Source: JBGRQA01 sp041725895
Lineage (GTDB): Bacteria > Bacteroidota > Bacteroidia > Bacteroidales > Marinifilaceae
Length of the DNA stretch: 64,000 nt
Direction of reading: 5' to 3'
Assembly (NCBI GenBank): GCA_041725895.1
Contig: JBGRQA010000025.1
Span: forward strand, 28,301-92,300
Program-made: the position numbers and the translations under genes
Shown: one piece after another, positions 56,062-64,000 of the stretch
Layout of the letters: each line of letters starts with the position of its first letter
Numbering within the stretch: the stretch's first letter is position 1
Notes under the pieces: generated by a model
Databases searched by the model: none
What the model was told of the DNA's origin: nothing
Seen by the model: the letters and a program-made list of their open reading frames with translations, nothing else

Positions 56062-56346
56062 ATGGAAGTAGATTTTATAACTCGAAAAGATCTAAACAAT
56101 CTAAAAGAGGAACTACTGGCAGAGATCAAAAAACTCTCCCATAAGAACCACAGGCAACGAAATTGGATTCGCTCCAGTGAAGTTCAGGAAATGCTGAACA
56201 TTTCCGAAAACACCCTGCAGCGCCTACGCAACAGGGGATCCATCCCATTCAGCAGGATTGAAAACACCTACTTCTACCCTGTGGAAGAAATCAATCTGCT
56301 TCTTAATAAGCAACTCAATTCCAATCAAACCATAGAATTGAATTAA
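56062..56346 (+). CDS. Excisionase-like helix-turn-helix protein
   Basis: This 94-residue protein has a short N-terminal coiled coil (DLNNLKEELLAEIKKL) and then a MerR/excisionase-type HTH (WIRSSEVQEMLNISENTLQR, then LRNRGSIPFSRIENTYFYP). In Bacteroidota mobile elements this family regulates excision or element genes. The next gene starts one base after its stop, so they form a unit. Confidence 0.85.
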   Translation: MEVDFITRKDLNNLKEELLAEIKKLSHKNHRQRNWIRSSEVQEMLNISENTLQRLRNRGSIPFSRIENTYFYPVEEINLLLNKQLNSNQTIELN

Positions 56347-56347
56347 C

Positions 56348-57103
56348 ATGAACCCCCGCCCCATGAACATACCCATCGAGCTGCTGGTGTTTGCCCTTTC
56401 CAACCGGAAGGTCAACCCCGTCAAGCTGTACCTATGCTTCAAGTCCATGGGGTCGGGTCACCTTCTTCTTTCGCCTGGGGTTAAAAACGCCATCCGGGAC
56501 CAGCTGGCCATAAAGGACCAGCGTACCCTGGAGGCAAATCTGAGTTGGCTTTTGAAAAAGGGCTGGGTAACCATGAACGCAAAGCGGGGGAGCATTCGTG
56601 TGGTCGGTTACCCGGTCCTTGCCCGAAAGCTGGGCTTCCGGAGTGCCACCGGAGCCCTCTTTACCCCGGATCAGTTCCCCAACTTCCGACCATTCATCTA
56701 CGCCGCAGTGGTCACCTACTACCTGCAGTACAAATACCGGACAGCAAAACAATCGGAACGAAAAAAAGGGCGTTCCAGGACGAATTGTAGCTGCCGGGAT
56801 CTTCCGGCCAAATACTTGGCCCTTGTGCTGCGGTTGGGTAAATCCACTGTCATACGCTACCGACAGCGGGCGTGGGATGCCGGATACATCAAAATGCGCC
56901 ACCGGTACCAGCCCGCACTGGTGCCCATCGAACACCTGGATTTCTGCCGCATCTACGGAGATGAGGAGGCCTACCAGCTGGTCATTCACAACGGCCGGGT
57001 CATGGTGCAGCTCTCCAATGCCATCACCTCCTACATCCGCCTGCGCACAAAACCCAGTTTGAAGAAGCACATCCACCACTTGCAAAAAGTGGACCCGTTG
57101 TAA
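56348..57103 (+). CDS. Hypothetical protein, possible winged-helix regulator or replication protein
   Basis: This 251-residue protein has a winged-helix-like N-terminal segment (LLLSPGVKNAIRDQLAIKD, then NLSWLLKKGWVTMN) and a second HTH-like stretch (RDLPAKYLALVLRLGKSTVI, then RYRQRAWDAGYI). It could be a replication initiator or regulator of the element, but no family is recognised. The gene is clearly richer in G and C than its neighbours, a sign of separate origin. An ATG at 56363 is an alternative start. A 15-bp stem hairpin follows the stop. Confidence 0.7.
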   Translation: MNPRPMNIPIELLVFALSNRKVNPVKLYLCFKSMGSGHLLLSPGVKNAIRDQLAIKDQRTLEANLSWLLKKGWVTMNAKRGSIRVVGYPVLARKLGFRSATGALFTPDQFPNFRPFIYAAVVTYYLQYKYRTAKQSERKKGRSRTNCSCRDLPAKYLALVLRLGKSTVIRYRQRAWDAGYIKMRHRYQPALVPIEHLDFCRIYGDEEAYQLVIHNGRVMVQLSNAITSYIRLRTKPSLKKHIHHLQKVDPL

Positions 57104-57106
57104 GAA

Positions 57107-57153
57107 GGGTTCCTAAGGGAAGACAGCCACCAGCTGTTTTCCCTTAGGAACCC
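57107..57153 (+). terminator. Long hairpin after the winged-helix gene
   Basis: GGGTTCCTAAGGGAA pairs perfectly with TTCCCTTAGGAACCC over 15 bp, and inside it ACAGC pairs with GCTGT. It lies three bases past the stop codon. No T run follows, so it may be a strong structural terminator, an RNA-stability element or a repeat. Confidence 0.6.
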
Positions 57154-57182
57154 GCCCCAAGAGTAATAGCACGGGCACGATT

Positions 57183-57326
57183 CCCCCTTGGAGTAATGCG
57201 ATGCATTCGGCGCAGCCAACGGGTTAGGGGGATTGACCTTAAGAACCAGCAACCAGGAATCTCCTGCATTCTGTCACCATTAGCACTACCGCAATTCCCC
57301 CTTGGCGAAGGGGGTTAGGGGATTGA
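57183..57326 (+). repeat. Two copies of a C-rich/G-rich repeat
   Basis: Elements of the form CCCCCTTGG, a few bases, GGGGGTTAGGGGGATTGA lie at 57183-57236 (with about 25 inserted bases) and 57297-57326. Further copies are at 58229-58259 and, partially, 58893-58917. A half-palindrome with the AATAGCAC flank precedes the first copy at 57165-57180. Confidence 0.75.
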
Positions 57327-57356
57327 TTTAAATTATCATTCACCATAAAATAGTAC

Positions 57357-57376
57357 GGACACGATAAATCGTGTCC
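57357..57376. repeat. REP-like palindrome 1 of the accessory segment
   Basis: GGACACGAT pairs with ATCGTGTCC with two bases between. It is preceded by AATAGTAC and ends 26 bases before the ATG at 57403. Confidence 0.8.
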
Positions 57377-57402
57377 CCTTTAAATCAAAAATAAATCTCA
57401 CT

Positions 57403-57537
57403 ATGCCCACACCCAAAGCACAAAAACCAGCAAACCGATGGCCCCGCCATCCGGCCTCCCCGAGCGTCAGCCGTCCCGGATACCAAAACCGAAAAACCAT
57501 CCGCTCCGGCCCCCGCTCCCGAAAAAAACGCACCTGA
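57403..57537 (+). CDS. Possible small basic proline-rich protein
   Basis: A 44-codon frame begins MPTPKAQKPANRWPRHPAS and ends in RSRKKRT. It is very Pro/Arg/Lys-rich and GC-rich. It is placed downstream of a palindrome in the same way as the two genes that follow, which is the main reason to list it. Its short length and unusual composition mean it could be non-coding or the start of a frameshifted longer gene. Confidence 0.35.
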   Translation: MPTPKAQKPANRWPRHPASPSVSRPGYQNRKTIRSGPRSRKKRT

Positions 57538-57585
57538 TTGGTCGCCTCGGGTATGTTTGGATAAAATTGATACATCTATAGTACC

Positions 57586-57603
57586 GCCACGGCATGCCGT
57601 GGC
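57586..57603. repeat. REP-like palindrome 2 of the accessory segment
   Basis: GCCACGGCATGCCGTGGC is a perfect 18-base palindrome, preceded by ATAGTACC and followed by CTAATAGCACCA. It ends 38 bases before the ATG at 57642. Confidence 0.85.
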
Positions 57604-57641
57604 CTAATAGCACCACTTATTACTCATTAAAAATTATTCCC

Positions 57642-58250
57642 ATGAAAACACTAAAATCCTACCTAAACAACCTCCTCCAACAAGCCCATCTACTCATCGG
57701 CTTCTACCTGGAAAACCAGGCACTCCTCTCTCCAGGACTCGTCCGGATCATGAATGAGGCTCAACTGGAGCTCAAAGACCTGATGGAGATAAAAAGTGAG
57801 CTCAACCTCAAGTGCGGACTCATCGAATCCATCGAGATCGTCGTAGAGCATCCTCGCTACTTCGTGATGGCCTCGCCATCAGGCCTAATCGCACGGCATA
57901 CAGCAGAGGAGCACCACCAATACTTCTCCCATCGGCTCAAGACCTTCACCTCTCATGCCAATACCTTGGCCTCTGAAATGCACAAAGCCAACGTAGAGCT
58001 TCTGGAGAACCTCCCGCCACTCTATCGCGAGATCCTATACAAAAGCCACAAAAACAAAAAAGAAGGCTTCAAAGACTTCCTCACCAAACTAGTTTACCAG
58101 GAACCCTATCCCGACACCCTCGCAACCGAATACCAGCGCATCATCCAGCTCATTTCGGATCAGGCCCGAAGCAAATCCTCCCTCCAGCTCATCCAATCCA
58201 CCCTCACCCGGGAAATCCAGCTTCAAATCCCCCTTGGCAAAGGGGGTTAG
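57642..58250 (+). CDS. Hypothetical protein whose end is encoded by a repeat
   Basis: This 202-residue helical protein (KTLKSYLNNLLQQAHLLIGF near the start) has no recognised domain. Its last residues (IPLGKGG) and stop codon come from the inserted C-rich/G-rich repeat at 58229, so the original C-terminus was probably replaced. I chose the ATG at 57642 because it follows the palindrome at the standard distance. A frame extending upstream to 57594 would run through the palindrome. Confidence 0.6.
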   Translation: MKTLKSYLNNLLQQAHLLIGFYLENQALLSPGLVRIMNEAQLELKDLMEIKSELNLKCGLIESIEIVVEHPRYFVMASPSGLIARHTAEEHHQYFSHRLKTFTSHANTLASEMHKANVELLENLPPLYREILYKSHKNKKEGFKDFLTKLVYQEPYPDTLATEYQRIIQLISDQARSKSSLQLIQSTLTREIQLQIPLGKGG

Positions 58251-58259
58251 GGGGATTGA
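58229..58259 (+). repeat. C-rich/G-rich repeat, third copy
   Basis: CCCCCTTGGCAAAGGGGG then TTAGGGGGATTGA. It matches the copies at 57183 and 57297 and is followed, as in the second copy, by an AATAG-type palindrome. Confidence 0.8.
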
Positions 58260-58288
58260 TCAGCAGTATCACTCATTTGCAATAGCAC

Positions 58289-58308
58289 GGCCAGGATACA
58301 TCCTGGCC
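58289..58308. repeat. REP-like palindrome 3 of the accessory segment
   Basis: GGCCAGGAT pairs with ATCCTGGCC with two bases between. It is preceded by AATAGCAC and ends 43 bases before the ATG at 58352. Confidence 0.85.
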
Positions 58309-58351
58309 CGTTACTCATCACTCACAAATCAATACTCATTAAATAAACACC

Positions 58352-58888
58352 ATGAAAAAAAACTCCACCCTTTCTGTCCTTCACCACATCCAATCCAAAC
58401 TCCGCTTAATCCGAGCCATCCACCTCTACAAATTAAAATTCGAAGACCTGGCCCCAAAAGAAGACCAGGAAACCCGATTAGACCTCTCCCGGTACGATCT
58501 CCTATTAGAAGAAATCGAGGAGCACATACTCGCCCTAAAAGCCATTCTAAAAGTTTTGGGCAATGGAAAAACAGAAGAAGAGAATCAGTTCTTAATCCGG
58601 AACATACTAACCCAACTGCCACACATTTCCAAAGAGATGCACCAATTCGTAACCTTCCTCCATTGCATGAATAGCAACATCCACCTCTGGCTCAAATCCA
58701 TTACACCTGAAATCCCGGCCCGTAACCTTACCGGCCAAGTCCTTTCAACCCAGAAAACATTGGAAGCTTTGGAGTGCTCTGAGGAGGAGCAAGATCGATT
58801 AACTGAAGCTTTCAATCAATATTCTCAGGCCCTAACTCTCTTACGAGAAGGCAAAAACATCCCCTTTGTCGAATTTGTCAAAATGTGA
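58352..58888 (+). CDS. Hypothetical helical protein
   Basis: This 178-residue protein begins MKKNSTLSVLHHIQSKLRLI and is predicted to be almost all helical, with no recognised domain, signal peptide or membrane segment. It lies downstream of palindrome 3 and is the last gene before the CRISPR locus. A partial C-rich repeat and a hairpin terminator follow. Confidence 0.65.
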   Translation: MKKNSTLSVLHHIQSKLRLIRAIHLYKLKFEDLAPKEDQETRLDLSRYDLLLEEIEEHILALKAILKVLGNGKTEEENQFLIRNILTQLPHISKEMHQFVTFLHCMNSNIHLWLKSITPEIPARNLTGQVLSTQKTLEALECSEEEQDRLTEAFNQYSQALTLLREGKNIPFVEFVKM

Positions 58889-58936
58889 GATTCCCCCTTA
58901 GGGTGGAATAGGGATTGTAATCTTCCCATCCCTACA

Positions 58937-58966
58937 AAAAAAGGCCTCCATTCAGGAAGCCTTTTA
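58937..58966 (+). terminator. Terminator of the last accessory gene
   Basis: AAAAGGC and CTCC pair imperfectly with GGA and GCCTTTT around ATTCA, followed by T. Confidence 0.65.
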
Positions 58967-59147
58967 CTTACATGTCTAAAAATATGTCAATGTAATGTTA
59001 ACGAACCATTACAATATACAAATTATGAAATTCTTTCCTCAAATCCAAAAATATCTCCTGTCCACAAAATGTATAATTATTTTGGGATAATCTAAACAAG
59101 TACAACAGTAACTAAAACGCAAAGTAACTCTAAGCAGATAAATGGTA
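58967..59147. other. AT-rich region between the accessory genes and CRISPR repeats
   Basis: No gene is seen. It lies on the trailer side of the CRISPR locus if, as inferred, the array is transcribed leftward. Confidence 0.5.
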
Positions 59148-59177
59148 GTTTCAATTCCAACTCAGTACAATTAGCAA
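59148..59177 (-). repeat. Degenerate outlying CRISPR repeat
   Basis: GTTTCAATTCCAACTCAGTA then CAATTAGCAA keeps the first ~14 bases of the repeat and a decayed remainder. It lies about 220 bases outside the array and looks like a fossil of an older, longer array. Confidence 0.65.
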
Positions 59178-59284
59178 CTAACACCCCCTAACTTACTTTC
59201 ATCTCCATTATTCCAGCTCTGCTGGTCCCGATTTAGCACTTTCCATTTTTGCAAAGCAAATTGGCTAAAAGTTCTTTGTCGGGA

Positions 59285-59395
59285 TCAATTGTTCGCTAAG
59301 CCCACTAACCAAACCAACCTAATCAGCAAAAAAGCAATTTCGAATTCTTGCGCTCCAAACAAGTTTACGCTCACGATTTGTTCTCGCTTAGGCTC
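59285..59395. repeat. CRISPR end (trailer) sequence, copy 1
   Basis: Together with the adjoining terminal repeat, bases 59285-59425 match 61550-61690 at about 135 of 141 positions with no gaps. It starts TCAATTGTTCGCTAAGCCCA. The transcribed end of the array probably runs into it. Confidence 0.9.
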
Positions 59396-61532
59396 AACCA
59401 AATTCCAACATGGTACGATTAAGAGGATTCAACAGTACAGGAGTAATTAATAATAACCGGTATTTCAATTCCAACATGGTACGATTAAGAGCAAATGCGT
59501 TTTCAGGAAATATTCTTGACTCAACTAATTTCAATTCCAACATGGTACGATTAAGAGGGTTTTTACGTTGCGAGGGTGGACCGGCATCCGGTTATTTCAA
59601 TTCCAACATGGTACGATTAAGAGAGGTTCATCAAATTTTCACCTTCTGCTTCTCCAATATTTCAATTCCACAATGGTGCGATAGAGAGACCCCCTGGTTG
59701 TTATAGACTTCGGCCAACTTCTCCATTTCAATTCCACAATGGTGCGATAGAGAGATGCTTTGTCATATCCATGCGAAGACCGGTCTTAAATTTCAATTCC
59801 ACAATGGTGCGATAGAGAGGTTTCAACTCCATTAACCAGGTACTTTCCATTTATATTTCAATTCCACAATGGTGCGATAGAGAGTTTTCTACTTTGTAGG
59901 TAATATCATGAGAGCCTATACATTTCAATTCCACAATGGTGCGATAGAGAGAATGTGAATTCCCAAAGTACCAGCATTAACTCCATCATTTCAATTCCAC
60001 AATGGTGCGATAGAGAGAGTGGTTCGAGCAGGAGGTAAGGAATACTTCTACCAATTTCAATTCCACAATGGTGCGATAGAGAGCGTTGCGGGGTAGTTGG
60101 GTGGCAGTTGGCACCCTTATTTCAATTCCACAATGGTGCGATAGAGAGATCTTGTTATCAGCTTCTTCCAATAGTTTTGAATCATTTCAATTCCACAATG
60201 GTGCGATAGAGAGCTCTTGTGCTAAAAGCATTTTTTCATACTTAGTTAGATTTCAATTCCACAATGGTGCGATAGAGAGGAACCTGCAGACTCGGTTACA
60301 ACATGAAATCCAGCATTTCAATTCCACAATGGTGCGATAGAGAGTTTATCATTTGCAATTTCATTCTCCTTGTATTCCTATTTCAATTCCACAATGGTGC
60401 GATAGAGAGTGCAGGGCTTTGGCTACCTTTCCCTTAATTCATTTATTTCAATTCCACAATGGTGCGATAGAGAGTATTATGCCCGTATCTTTCGATGTAG
60501 GCTATTCGGGATTTCAATTCCACAATGGTGCGATAGAGAGTAATCCGTTCCTGGCTCTTGCCTCTATCCTCTTTTATTTCAATTCCACAATGGTGCGATA
60601 GAGAGGACGAATGAAGCAAGGGCCAGAGAAGGTGCTGCTCAACATTTCAATTCCACAATGGTGCGATAGAGAGCACTACTGAAACACATTCGTTACTGTT
60701 ATGAATACAAATTTCAATTCCACAATGGTGCGATAGAGAGATTGAGCCACCCCTTTGGCGGAAGTGCTGGCAACATTTCAATTCCAACATGGTACGATTA
60801 AGAGCAAGTCTGGAAATTGAGGCAGGATGAGAATGAAAACATTTCAATTCCAATATGGTACGATTAAGAGGTTTCAGGGCCGTTTTCCTGCGTGCTGTGT
60901 AGGCTCATTTCAATTCCAACATGGTACGATTAAGAGATAGCAATCAACGAAGAAAAAGATAAGGCTCTATTAAATTTCAATTCCAACATGGTACGATTAA
61001 GAGAATCCACCACCGCATCTTTTGCGCTTTTGAAATTCTATTTCAATTCCAACATGGTACGATTAAGAGTGTCGTAGATGTGGTTTTTGGGTTTGTGTTT
61101 ATATTATTTCAATTCCAACATGGTACGATTAAGAGGTCATAGCAGTTTGCAACTCCAGTTTTCTATATCCTTATTTCAATTCCAACATGGTACGATTAAG
61201 AGATCGAAACCATCTCCCAAAAGGTCAACCAGTTCACAAATTTCAATTCCAACATGGTACGATTAAGAGGTTAAAGAATTTCAAAGGCCCTATACTTTTC
61301 ACACATTTCAATTCCAACATGGTACGATTAAGAGAATGTAATAATAAAAAAAAGCCCTAAGTATTGACCTATTTCAATTCCAACATGGTACGATTAAGAG
61401 AATACGAGGGGAAGCTCCGCGTTGGATGGAACCCTATTTCAATTCCAACATGGTACGATTAAAAGAGCGCGAATGCCACCGATACATTGATGAGCATTGG
61501 GAATTTCAATTCCAACATGGTACAATTTCACA
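59396..61532 (-). CRISPR. CRISPR array, left block: 33 repeats with two repeat variants
   Basis: Thirty-three 30-base repeats are separated by spacers of about 34-37 bases. All start ATTTCAATTCCA. Variant 1 continues ACATGGTACGATTAAGAG (repeats 1-4 and 22-33). Variant 2 continues CAATGGTGCGATAGAGAG (17 repeats, 59659-60740). Read on the minus strand each repeat ends ATTGAAAT, like the 5' handle of Cas6-processed crRNAs (types I-A/I-B/III), so transcription is probably leftward. The terminal repeat at 59396 has lost its last five or so bases in that orientation. The repeat at 61503 is damaged at the opposite end. No cas gene lies in the window. Confidence 0.97.
59659..60740 (-). repeat. Block of 17 variant-2 CRISPR repeats
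   Basis: These 17 consecutive repeats differ from the flanking ones at the same five positions, and I saw no intermediate forms at either edge. The change is abrupt on both sides. Confidence 0.95.
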
Positions 61533-61549
61533 CAGTCCTTTTTCGAAAT

Positions 61550-61660
61550 TCAATTGTTCGCTAAGCCCACTAACCAAACCAACCTAATCAGCAAAAAAGC
61601 AATTTCGGATTCTTGCGCTCTAAACAAGTTAACGCTCACGATTTGTTCTCGCTTAAGCTC
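61550..61660. repeat. CRISPR end (trailer) sequence, internal copy 2
   Basis: This is a second copy of the trailer, wedged between the two blocks of repeats. In the inferred direction it lies after the last repeat of the right block and before the damaged first repeat of the left block. Confidence 0.92.
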
Positions 61661-64000
61661 AACCAAATTCCAGCATGGTACGATTAAAAGATTTCTGCCA
61701 AAATGGTGAAGCTGTTCCATTGAATTTATTTCAATTCCAACATGGTACGATTAAGAGAAGCTGAAGCCCTAAAAATTGGCATGTGGTTAATAGGATTTCA
61801 ATTCCAACATGGTACGATTAAGAGAATGTGAATATTGTTTTTAATTGTGTCGATCCCATAAAATTTCAATTCCAATATGGTACGATTAAGAGAGCACTAA
61901 AATTCAAATAAACGAACTGATCTAAGCTAATTTCAATTCCAACATGGTACGATTAAGAGCGGGCGTAAGCCGAAAGCTTACGGCTGTACTTTTGCCATTT
62001 CAATTCCAACATGGTACGATTAAGAGTTTGAATGTTTCTTTTATATCCTCAGTGAAAGAATTCAATTTCAATTCCAACATGGTACGATTAAGAGGCCAAA
62101 GACTATAAGAGAATTGGAGAGGGAGATACAGGATTTCAATTCCAACATGGTACGATTAAGAGTGGTCCGGACCGTGCTGCCCCTTCAGGTAGCCGATGAT
62201 TTATTTCAATTCCAACATGTTACGATTAAGAGAATGGATACACGCACGAACTATACGTTTCCTTCTTTGATTTCAATTCCAACATGGTACGATTAAGAGC
62301 TGAGAAAGTGGCGGAAAACGGGCCGCAAGAGCGTGATTTCAATTCCAACATGGTACGATTAAGAGGAGCTTTGTACTTTTGGAGCTTTTTAATTGCCTCT
62401 TTCATTTCAATTCCAACATGATACGATTAAGAGGAAGGTTATCGATGATATTCCTGGTGGTGGTGTTTATTTCAATTCCAACATGGTACGATTAAGAGGC
62501 TTCATAGTCTGGATCACCTAGCGTGAAAACTTCATTTCAATTCCAACATGGTACGATTAAGAGTACATACAGAGAAGGGAATTTTTACGGGAGAATAAAA
62601 TTTCAATTCCAACATGGTACGATTAAGAGTCTAGATAAAATCTGTTCACGTTCTTTTGTTTCCTGAATTTCAATTCCAACATGGTACGATTAAGAGGATG
62701 AAGTCTATTTAGGAATGTACGGTTATAGCTAATTTCAATTCCAACATGGTACGATTAAGAGGATTATTTGAACTTTTCATAGTTGTTACTTCTTGCATTT
62801 CAATTCCAACATGGTACGATTAAGAGTATCCTTTTGATTTTATCACTTGCCACGACCGTACGGTATTTCAATTCCAACATGGTACGATTAAGAGTTTGAA
62901 TAATCTCACCAAACGCACACAATTTAACCAATTTCAATTCCAACATGGTACGATTAAGAGCCAAATCATCCGGAAGACCATACTTGTAGATTAGCAATTT
63001 CAATTCCAACATGGTACGATTAAGAGCGAAAAACCAACCTAAAAACCAAATTTTTATTTTCTTTATTTCAATTCCAACATGGTACGATTAAGAGAACATT
63101 TATTTGTTAAATGAGACACTATTGTCTCTTATTTCAATTCCAACATGGTACGATTAAGAGAGAGCTAACAGCTAAGCTTTGCTGCTTGTTTTCTATATTT
63201 CAATTCCAACATGGTACGATTAAGAGCTGCTTAGCTATACCTGAAATACGTAAGAGGTATACAAATTTCAATTCCAACATGGTACGATTAAGAGGTATTA
63301 TACACCACTATTAACCCCTCTGTGCCTTGATTTCAATTCCAACATGGTACGATTAAGAGGGTACCGTATTGCTCCTCACCACCTCGCTCGAAGGTTATTT
63401 CAATTCCAACATGGTACGATTAAGAGCAGTGCGCCGAGGTCGGCGGGTGCGGCCTGCTCTCTATTTCAATTCCAACATGGTACGATTAAGAGGGACACAA
63501 CCGGGAAGGTGGTTACGAGGATTTGAAAGATTTCAATTCCAACATGGTACGATTAAGAGTAGCTTGTAAATTACGACATGTTGCGGTACACTATCTATTT
63601 CAATTCCAACATGGTACGATTAAGAGTGCGAGAAATTTCCGTCCCTGTTCCTATATTCCATATTTCAATTCCAACATGGTACGATTAAGAGATAGCCTTA
63701 TCAAGCAGGGAAAAGCTCAGTTCATTTGATTTCAATTCCAACATGGTACGATTAAGAGGGTTATAATCATGGGAAAGCCAAAATGTTTAGTCTTATTTCA
63801 ATTCCAACATGGTACGATTAAGAGATTTTTTGCAAACTTTAATATTAGTGTGTAGCAAATTTCAATTCCAACATGGTACGATTAAGAGCTCGAAGACAAC
63901 AACCTGGAGATCTATCGCTACAAATTTCAATTCCAACATGGTACGATTAAGAGAATGCAGCATCCTTTATATCATCATTGTCTCTTCTGTATTTCAATTC
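61661..64000 (-). CRISPR. CRISPR array, right block, runs past the window
   Basis: There are thirty-six variant-1 repeats with spacers of about 35-40 bases. The last repeat is cut by the window end at 63991. Single-base variants occur at 61863, 62203 and 62404. The terminal repeat at 61661 is degenerate in the same way as the one at 59396. If transcription is leftward, the leader and probably the cas operon lie beyond base 64000. Confidence 0.97.

Noticed and set aside
56432..57085. 217-codon minus-strand frame
   Set aside because: It is antisense to the GC-rich winged-helix-like gene, where high GC makes long shadow frames likely.
59410..63729. Many short frames with repeated SNMVRLR or QFHNGAIES motifs
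   Set aside because: They are translations of CRISPR repeats, not genes.

Overview
The window comes from a Bacteroidota genome, most likely a marine member of the Bacteroidales/Marinilabiliales. The clues are moderate GC content, -7 promoter boxes of the TAnnTTTG type, A/T-rich leaders with few Shine-Dalgarno sites, and families typical of the phylum (DUF4293, DUF5916, a pyrI regulatory chain, a zapA - RNase Y neighbourhood). The genus cannot be fixed from the sequence alone.

Layout. (1) 1-5.0 kb: pyrimidine synthesis (end of pyrB, then pyrI), a hybrid histidine kinase, a hypothetical protein and an Lpd-like flavoprotein that lacks both redox cysteines. (2) 5.1-35.6 kb: a 28-kb minus-strand operon encoding an extracellular contractile injection system (eCIS, Afp/PVC family). 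In transcription order it holds a caspase-like protein, a small ORF, the Afp16-like terminator (DUF4255), an unknown structural protein, two sheaths, two tubes, DUF5908, a LysM baseplate protein, a VgrG-like spike, a broken PAAR-like tip gene, gp25, two giant baseplate proteins, a fibre-like protein, the tape measure, an AAA+ ATPase and two DUF4157 effector-like proteins. One of these carries an L,D-transpeptidase domain and the other a hydrophobic, glycine-rich segment. The operon lies between two copies of a composite direct repeat about 30 kb apart. (3) 35.6-53.2 kb: ordinary chromosomal genes (TPR protein, flavin reductase, DUF4293, DUF5916, prohibitin-like, nucleoside phosphorylase, SirB1-like, RNase Y, a probable 6S RNA, ZapA with a coiled-coil partner, M23 peptidase, C69 dipeptidase, L19, AsmA) and tRNA-Arg(ACG). 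(4) 53.2-59.0 kb: an accessory segment starting just past the tRNA with a tyrosine recombinase, followed by orphan genes and palindromic repeats. (5) 59.1-64.0 kb: 69 recognisable CRISPR repeats in two blocks, with no cas genes in the window.

How parts work together. The eCIS genes supply cap, contractile sheath, inner tube, spike and baseplate, length control and assembly ATPase, plus candidate cargo. The two DUF4157 genes share a nearly identical N-terminal half and differ completely after it, which suggests a loading module attached to exchangeable toxins. The CRISPR locus is a mosaic of two repeat variants and contains an internal copy of its own end sequence. Repeat polarity suggests it is read on the minus strand from a leader beyond base 64000.
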